Below are positions 7,693 to 12,879 of a stretch of DNA of 12,879 nt, piece by piece. A program made the position numbers and the translations under genes. The notes beneath the pieces were generated by a model. The model ran no database searches and was not told the origin of the DNA. It saw only the letters and a list, made by a program, of their open reading frames with translations. The first letter of the stretch is position 1; every line of letters begins with the position of its first letter. The DNA comes from Euperipatoides rowelli (taxonomy: Eukaryota > Onychophora > Udeonychophora > Euonychophora > Peripatopsidae), in NCBI GenBank assembly GCA_003024985.2, contig PXIH01S0002325.1; one strand, 5' to 3'.

Positions 7693-7820
7693 TTACAAAA
7701 CATTGGTTAAATTGAAATCAAAACAACAAAACATTTAATTAAAATACCATTTAAAAATAGTATTTGAACTAAATGTTTTGTTGTTTTGATTTCAATTTAG
7801 GCCTAGCCAGTGTTTTGTAA
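7693..7820. repeat. Long palindrome with a 29-bp perfect core stem
   Basis: The 29 bases at 7709-7737 are the exact reverse complement of 7770-7798. Pairing continues inward (AAATAC with GTATTT) toward a loop near 7748-7759, and outward (7693-7708 with 7805-7820, two mismatches). The outer right arm has 6 extra bases, AGGCCT (7799-7804), that split the paired region. The structure could be a small palindromic MITE or the template of a hairpin RNA. No TA or longer flanking duplication is evident. Confidence 0.8.
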
Positions 7821-8070
7821 CTATCTTTCAAAACTCTTTTATAGCTATTCAAGTTGCCGTTAACATTCAATGGTTCTTGCCTCATGGGAATCTCCATTCT
7901 CTTCTTGAAATTGAGTATGTGCAAGTCGAAGCATGAAAAGTATTTAATTTCAACTGCTCTGCAAGCTATAATATCTTCTATTTAAGTAAAGTAGACCATT
8001 AAAACACTGCTAGACCATACAGTTATTTCTCCATAAAATAAAAATAAAAAAAGCTTATGATTCATGATCA
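7821..8070. other. AT-rich non-coding DNA
   Basis: No recognisable feature. If the minus-strand ORF at 8071-8280 were an expressed last exon, this would be its 3' UTR, but no close AATAAA is present on that strand. Confidence 0.5.
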
Positions 8071-8280
8071 TTAGTGCTGATCTGGTTGTGAGCTTACTTC
8101 TGGTTTGATCCCAAGAATTTTATAGGCTAATAATGTCAAACTCTCTTCATAAATACACCGTTTCCTATCAATATTAAAGTGCCTTGCTGTTGCCGGTTTA
8201 TTCTCAATATTGGCTCTGTACCCATCAAACACTTCACGATTGAATTTTATGGGATAGGAGTAATGAGATAACTTTGGCAT
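8071..8280 (-). CDS. Transposase-like helix-turn-helix fragment (Brinker/pogo/CENP-B type)
   Basis: This reads 69 codons from ATG (8280-8278) to TAA (8073-8071). Residues about 9-41 follow the pattern of N-terminal Brinker/pogo/CENP-B-type DNA-binding domains: an aromatic-rich lead, F-x2-EV, then ENKPATARHFNIDRKR, where A-A/T-R-x-F-x-[VI] and RKR mark the recognition-helix turn. The usual W just after RKRV is absent (RCIYEE here), and no DDE catalytic domain follows, so it is a fragment or a domesticated exon. The frame is open up to 8375, where GTTTTCAG|CAAAT is acceptor-like. A GTAAGC donor-like site at 8097-8092 would make 8098-8375 an internal exon. The frame is therefore ambiguous between a small ORF and an exon. 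Family assignment is from pattern memory and was not searched. The stop-free length alone is barely beyond chance. Confidence 0.4.
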   Translation of the reverse strand: MPKLSHYSYPIKFNREVFDGYRANIENKPATARHFNIDRKRCIYEESLTLLAYKILGIKPEVSSQPDQH

Positions 8281-8375
8281 TATAGCACAAAATTCTGATT
8301 CGAACTTGTGATGCTGTGATAAATGCACAAAATCCTGGATTGTGATAAATAATGGTGTTCCAAAATTCAAATTTG

Positions 8376-8734
8376 CTGAAAACTGAATTATAAATTATAT
8401 TTGTCCAAATACCCAAACTTTGCACATAATAGATCATTTTAAACATCTAGTGCAGCGATGGTGAACCTTTATTTGCATGTGATTCATTATTGAATTCAAA
8501 ATTGTGTAACTCCAAATCGTTGGTTTTAAATATTTGATCTGAGCAATTAAGACAAATATCAAAAAATGTTTACAAATTTTATTTTATTTAACTTTTAAAA
8601 TCAATAACTCCAAACTTACACGTTCTTAACGATATAGTTTTGCACTTATTTCATTCGGCTTATGCTTCTTAAATGTTGACATGGTAAATAATAGCTTATG
8701 CTGTATACCTTTTTACTCGATTGTCTCATTCCCC
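8376..8734. other. AT-rich non-coding DNA
   Basis: No supported feature apart from the acceptor-like sequence just upstream (minus strand) of 8375. The 70-codon minus-strand frame at 8234-8446 overlaps the HTH-like frame in another register and looks like its shadow. Confidence 0.5.
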
Positions 8735-8820
8735 ACTCTCTAGCCTCCATATGACATCACTTNCAATCTAAAAAGCTCCCTGGGCTAATCATACCATTTC
8801 GAGCCCCTTTACCCCCTCAC
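8735..8820. repeat. Dispersed partial copy of the 2.5-kb array family
   Basis: CCATATGACATCACTT...CAATCTAAAA (from 8748) aligns with CATATGACATCATTTCCAGTTAAAA at 3031-3055 in the array. It is followed by a C-rich block (CCCCTTTACCCCCTC) resembling the C-rich block near 7196-7217 in the 758-bp element. The N at 8763 falls inside the matching segment. The family is therefore dispersed as well as tandem. Confidence 0.5.
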
Positions 8821-8847
8821 AAGACCATTTATAGAGTAAGTGGTCTT
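8821..8847. repeat. Short hairpin AAGACCA...TGGTCTT
   Basis: The arms at 8821-8831 and 8837-8847 pair over 11 bp with a single wobble position, around a 5-base loop. It lies at the edge of the dispersed repeat copy and may be its end. Confidence 0.5.
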
Positions 8848-8849
8848 GA

Positions 8850-9400
8850 AATTAAGCAATGTTTTGGCCATGATCCGTAATTACTTGTGATTCAATTGAC
8901 GAGAACAGTGCTAAATTTTGAAATACAAATAAATAGATTATGATTTTGCTCAAAAGAAATTGANAATTTTTAAAATGGAAGCCTTTTGATTGCATTCATT
9001 CCGATTGCTGTGTTTAAAAAAAAGACATGCTGAAAGTGTTAAACGACAATGAATACATCCATTGAATGAGAAACATCTACAACTAGGCCAATTTACCTGT
9101 TTGTACAGCCAACTTTAAAATCATCCTTTCCAATTTAGGGACTATTTCCATATGTTAGGGCCAACTTTTGACGATTATTACATTTAGTCTATGGCTGCCT
9201 TAAACAAACAAACACTCGATTTATAAATACAGTTAATAAGAACAAATAGTTTTAAATACTGTATGCAATTAATAAATAAATATGCAAATACAACAAAGTA
9301 GCCTAGTATATTAAAAAACATACAGCATATTCAATTAATCTTTATTCAGTTTAATTTATAAACACACTTTAAACTAACCCATGCCTACTCCTTTCGTTGT
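8850..9400. other. AT-rich non-coding DNA
   Basis: No supported gene is seen. It holds the N at 8964, TACTGTA at 9257-9263 and TAGCCTA at 9299-9305. The rest is plain A/T-rich sequence. Confidence 0.55.
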
Positions 9401-9462
9401 GGATAATAGCCTATACTATTACCGGTCAGATTCCGTTAGCTATCCACCAACATAATTAACGT

Positions 9463-9482
9463 TAGTTGTCGCGCGACAACTA
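9463..9482. repeat. Perfect 20-bp CpG-rich palindrome
   Basis: TAGTTGTCGCGCGACAACTA is exactly self-complementary and holds three CpGs in a CpG-poor neighbourhood. Outside it, TAACGT (left) and ACGT (right, after two extra A) continue the symmetry with a 2-base bulge. A second weak inverted pair, GTTGTGGATA near 9396 and TATCCACCAAC near 9441, lies just to the left. This could be a remnant of a small palindromic MITE or a binding site for a dimeric protein. Confidence 0.75.
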
Positions 9483-9829
9483 AAACGTAGTAGCATGTGG
9501 AATAAGTATTTTTCTCACCAATTTTAGTATATTTTCTTTACAATCCTAACCTTACCATGACCCTGAACCCTAGGATAATCTAAATAATTTCAACTTACTA
9601 CCGTCAGCCATATAATTGTGGGCAGATAACTGAATCTGACCCTATTAATTACCATTGTTACTAATTTGAGCAAGATCTTTATGGTATATAGATTGTATGA
9701 TATAGCAATCTACAAACATTTTAGAATAATATACTGTACATTAAAATATAATAAAAAATTAAAGCAACATTTTTTTTTAACAACTACAATGGTTATAACT
9801 AGAATGACAGACAATTTCCCATATGCTGT
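9483..9829. other. AT-rich non-coding DNA with a telomere-like scrap
   Basis: No gene is seen. At 9545-9573 a C-rich run of CCTAACC, TTACC, TGACCC and TGAACCC blocks resembles degenerate CCCTAA repeats but is short and imperfect. TAGATTG (9689-9695) and CAATCTA (9706-9712) form a 7-bp hairpin. Confidence 0.5.
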
Positions 9830-9960
9830 CTAGTGATATGAATGAGCTTAAAGCTCACCAGACTCCAGACTCTCATTTGCAATAAAGTGACTTTTCCACT
9901 TGACTCATGCAAGGATAAGCCACATTAAATCCCTCCTTCAGTAACCAGCCATTTTATTAA
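9830..9960. other. GC-richer island, coding status unclear
   Basis: Base composition rises clearly above the flanks. On the plus strand a frame reads QTISHMLSSDMNELKAHQTP and a few more residues before a TAA that overlaps AATAAA (about 9881-9886). A second frame from ATG runs 28 codons to TAA. Both are short, and no strong splice acceptor lies upstream. It could be a small terminal exon, an old repeat or conserved non-coding DNA. Confidence 0.2.
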
Positions 9961-10047
9961 TTCAATCATTTTCTTATCATCAAAGTAGAATCAGTCACCA
10001 ATGGAAAAATTTACAATATAAATTCACAAATGAATTTTGAAAATATT

Positions 10048-10130
10048 TATTTATTTATTTTTATTCTTAAAAACTGTATAAGCCCAGGCTTAACTTTTAA
10101 GAAAGAAAGAAAGAAAAATAAATAAATAAG
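10048..10130. repeat. Inverted repeat with microsatellite arms
   Basis: The left arm (10048-10073) holds (TTTA)n followed by TTCTTAAAA. The right arm (10094-10130) holds CTTTTAAG, (GAAA)4 and (AATA)n. They pair if the GAAA units are taken as an expansion present only in the right arm. The loop contains AAGCCCAGGCTT, itself nearly symmetric. This is a palindrome whose two arms have diverged through simple-repeat growth. Confidence 0.6.
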
Positions 10131-10132
10131 AA

Positions 10133-10756
10133 CTTTGAACATTTTTTAAATGTCAAATAAATTCCTATTAACACACACAGTTAAATAAAATTTGAGATTT
10201 CTGAAATGAAGGCATTGAGGAGAAAATCAAACTAAACTTTTATTATTAAGTTTATATAAACTCTTGAAATTATTACAGGTAGGCTACTAGTTATTTAAAT
10301 AATTGAAAATGGAAATTAAATAATCTTCCTTTTTTTTATATATAACTAATCTTTAAAAGTGTCAATCTGGAATTTTTGTTGTGGGGTTTCAGAAGGCACT
10401 TGTTTTAGGGACCAAAGTGACCATTTTAATAGGTATTTTTTTTTAATAAATAAATAAATGAATGATAGTAAGCCTACAATAATAATTTAGTTGGGGCGGA
10501 ATGTACAGTGAATACGGTAATGTAGGCGTTAAATTTCTACAATCATTTTTTTTTTAAAGAGTTTAAAATTTGAAAATTATGAGAATATAACAGTTTAAAT
10601 TTGGTCATGTAGCCTACAGTATATATTGTTTTTGCTGACGTTAACCTCATTTTAATGAAATCCAATACCCTTAAATAGTACTAGTTGTTATAGCCTATCG
10701 AATAAAAATCATACTAGGCTTATATATTTATATACAGTATTAGAGTGTACATAAAC
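10133..10756. other. AT-rich non-coding DNA
   Basis: No gene is seen. It contains an (AATA)n/(AAAT)n run near 10446-10458, several T-runs, TAGGCTA at 10280-10286, TACGGTA at 10513-10519, TAGCCTA at 10610-10616 and 10691-10697, and TACAGTA at 10615-10621 and 10733-10739. Confidence 0.55.
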
Positions 10757-10763
10757 AGTATAA

Positions 10764-10848
10764 TCTTAGACAGGTGCTATTTTTAATAGGTCTCGCTGTA
10801 TGACACACACATACAGAGACCTGATAAAAATGGTAACTGACTAAAACC
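10764..10848. repeat. Imperfect palindrome of about 85 bp
   Basis: AGGTCTC (10788-10794) plus TGTATG (10797-10802) pairs with CATACAGAGACCT (10810-10822). GC (10795-10796) is a 2-base bulge and ACACACA is the loop. Pairing continues outward with mismatches through ATTTTTAAT / ATTTTTATC and TTAGACAG / TTAGTCAG. The overall shape is that of a short palindromic MITE, and the transcript would fold into a pre-miRNA-like stem. No clear flanking duplication was found. Confidence 0.6.
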
Positions 10849-10931
10849 AAATACTAGTTGTGTTCGTCAATAGTTAACTTTTAGAATTATTTAAACTATT
10901 CTATACTTTTTCATTCGTCATTAAGCGCACA

Positions 10932-10974
10932 AAATGAACTAGACCGTTCATCATTAAAAATATCTAGTTCATTT
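10932..10974. repeat. 12-bp inverted repeat
   Basis: AAATGAACTAGA (10932-10943) is the exact reverse complement of TCTAGTTCATTT (10963-10974). TTCATTCG flanks it at about 10911 and 10973. The arms are perfect but short, so it could be a decayed element or a chance palindrome. Confidence 0.55.
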
Positions 10975-10979
10975 CATTC

Positions 10980-12790
10980 GTTTCGTTTCAAACTTTCTGA
11001 CCCTGCTCGAGAAGTGGATTACTTCGTGAGATTTGGTTTTCTTAATGGCTGGCAAAAAAAGGTATCATTGCTTCAACTTGGATTTATTAACATGATTGAA
11101 ATTAAGTTAAAACTGAGTGATTACAATATCTTAGATGATGGTGTAACAATAAATTTTCTTTTTAATCATCTGCCATCCTAATCATGGTTTTACATTAATT
11201 TTTTTTTGGGGGGGAAATACCGTACATCTATTTTAAATATCCCCTTAAGTAAGGCTGCGTAAGTTTTTACCTGAAAGGATTTTAATACAGTAATTTGAAA
11301 ATGCTAGTCTTTGTAAAATAGTCTTCGATACAAACATTTTTTTTGCTCATTTTATTAGACTAATAGGCCTAAGTTAGAATTTAAACTTCACTTGCATCGG
11401 AATTGTTGTTGCATAAAAGCATAGGCTACTAAACTATTTTATTACGATCGAGTAGGCCTACTTTGCTACTCAGAAAGGGCTAACCTTGATCGTTAATTTA
11501 ATTAAATGTTCATGTGACCAGGTATAAACCAAATAAATGAAATGCACTGAAAAAATCTAATGATAAACATGTCTACTGTTTAAAGAGGAAAATTTATTTG
11601 GCCCTAATTATAAAACTATATAAAAAGTAAACCTACTCAAAACATATTTTTCGTTGTTCCACACATTTCTGTTTTATGCGCATTTAAATTATTTGAAAGT
11701 ATTTTTTTTTTCTTTTAAAAAAACCATTGATTTTAATTATACTTGTATAGCCTACAGCAAAGTATAGAACCTTTATCTTACAGAAAAGTATGTGTGTGAA
11801 GGTGGGGGGAAAGCAGAACAGTGGGCCTCTTTTCCATCCATTTTTGATCCACTGCAAAAACACTGCTTTCATAATAAATCTAGCAATTCCATAAAAAAAA
11901 AACTTGAGATATTTAAAAACAATTGATACATACAATATATGAGATAACTAAAAGTGCTTTGCAATGCTAATAGAGAGAGTTAGACACTAAGAGTTTACAC
12001 AACTCCTTTTAACAAAAATCAATAAAACCTCCCTAATAGAATTTTAGAAAAAATTTCCACTCAATTTACATGTCAAGAAATTTATGTAAAAGAATGTATT
12101 TTCCTTTAGTGTTTATTCATAAGAAATGCTTTTAATAGGTAATAAACAATAAATAACTTTCTGTGGAAATAGTAATTTATCGGTTCCTATTACTGGTAAT
12201 AAAATAATGAATTTCAAGGCAATCAGAATATTTAAAATGGAAACAAAATATTAGCTAAAACTTCTAAGAGATCTAAAAAAAAAATAGTGATGAGGCTGAT
12301 CTTAGCAATTTTAATAAATTTCTTAACCCTTTATAGAACGGAAAAAGATATTAAAGTCAAATATACAGATGAATTTAGATCCCTTTGCTGAATGTGATGG
12401 CATGGGGGGATGTTGAACATTGAACTATAACATCCTCCCCCTTCATTTGAGCTTGAGTATTTACATAGACCTATTCCCTTTCTCCATTAAGGATATTTAA
12501 ATGGAGTGATTTTAACTGATCATTTAATAATAGTTGCAAAAAAATATAATGTAAAAATCTGGCATTTGTAACAAATTTGAATTTAAACATTTTGAGTGTA
12601 ATAAAGCTAAATTTAAAATTAACAGCCAATATACCAGTAATTGAAAAAAAAAAAAAAATTGCTCCCAATAAGACACACACCTTTATCAGTCACTTGTTCT
12701 CGGTATAAAATTTTATTTTTAATTTTGAGCCCTGAGAGAGAGAGTAATTAAAAAAATATATATTACCGGCATTGCTTTGAATTATTAATT
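10980..12790. other. AT-rich non-coding DNA
   Basis: No gene is supported. It holds a T9/G7 run (11199-11214), TACCGTA at 11218-11224, TACAGTA at 11286-11292, TAGGCCTA at 11364-11371 and 11453-11460, TAGGCTA at 11422-11428, TAGCCTA at 11748-11754 and a 15-base A-run near 12643-12658. Two minus-strand ORFs (11684-11935 and 12471-12680) are Phe/Ile/Lys-rich translations of A/T-rich DNA with no domain. Confidence 0.55.
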
Positions 12791-12796
12791 ACAAAC

Positions 12797-12829
12797 TCCT
12801 AACATATTTCTTTTGAATTATATTTTCAG
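12797..12829 (+). promoter_or_regulatory. Splice-acceptor-like signal
   Basis: A branch-point-like CTCCTAAC (12797-12804 region) is followed by a pyrimidine-rich stretch and ATTTTCAG ending at 12829. The spacing of about 25 bases from branch A to AG is typical of animal introns. The 50 bases after it stay open to the window end in one frame, beginning INPGFRLALAFSPNAT. This may be the start of an exon that continues beyond the window. The sequence after the AG also contains a CGCTTTTTCGCC near-repeat, so it might instead be the edge of a repeat. Confidence 0.3.
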
Positions 12830-12879
12830 CATTAACCCAGGGTTTAGACTAGCACTCGCTTTTTCGCCAAATGCCACCT

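Noticed and set aside
9545-9573. Interstitial telomere repeat (CCCTAA-like)
   Set aside because: Only four imperfect C-rich blocks with differing spacing; too short and degenerate to call.
11684-11935. 83-codon minus-strand ORF
   Set aside because: Phe/Lys/Ile-rich with poly-A/T-derived FFF and KKK runs; no motif; length expected by chance.
12471-12680. 69-codon minus-strand ORF
   Set aside because: It includes a phenylalanine run from a 15-base A-run; no domain, no splice or poly(A) support.

Overview
This is AT-rich (roughly 30% G+C by eye), almost entirely non-coding animal nuclear DNA. Long poly-A and poly-T runs, scattered microsatellites, plausible splice sites, small transposon relatives (MITEs) with TA target duplications and the lack of packed ORFs rule out bacteria and fit an intergenic or intronic stretch of a metazoan, perhaps an aquatic one. 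The species cannot be named from this sequence. Three isolated N bases (3789, 8763, 8964) point to a draft consensus. No complete gene is present. At this base composition, stop-free runs of 75 to 100 codons are expected by chance, so most short ORFs mean nothing.

Layout. 1-2516: AT-rich DNA with a diverged direct duplication (about 317-453 and 507-600), two related GC-richer patches (about 690-780 and 1683-1737) and a (GA)9 tract. 2517-3170: a degenerate tandem array with a 64/128-bp period, carrying ETS-like, YY1-like, CRE/ATF-like and nuclear-receptor-like sites. 3373-3650: a weak candidate terminal exon with a poly(A) signal. 3794-3880: a hAT-like transposon end. 4734-4770: a perfect 37-bp hairpin between 8-bp direct repeats. 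5536-6037: a 498-bp MITE with 30-bp terminal inverted repeats (TIRs) and a TA duplication. 6507-7268: a second, 758-bp TA-flanked element whose interior shares words with the 2.5-kb array. 7693-7820: a long hairpin. 8071-8280 (minus strand): the most protein-like ORF, resembling the N-terminal helix-turn-helix of Brinker/pogo/CENP-B-type transposases. 8735-8847: a dispersed copy of the array family. 9463-9482: a perfect CpG-rich palindrome. 10048-10130 and 10764-10848: two more imperfect palindromes. The window ends in a strong splice-acceptor-like signal at 12797-12829.

The parts do not form a gene pathway. They look like the debris of several non-autonomous DNA transposon families. The most interesting signal is genome-scale: heptamers of the form TA-NNN-TA (TAGGCTA/TAGCCTA, TACAGTA/TACTGTA, TACCGTA/TACGGTA) and the octamer TAGGCCTA are strongly over-represented. 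Two of the three heptamer classes match the termini of the two TA-flanked elements in this window, as old ends or excision footprints would. The hairpin at 7693-7820 shows one TAGGCCTA as a 6-bp difference between its two arms.
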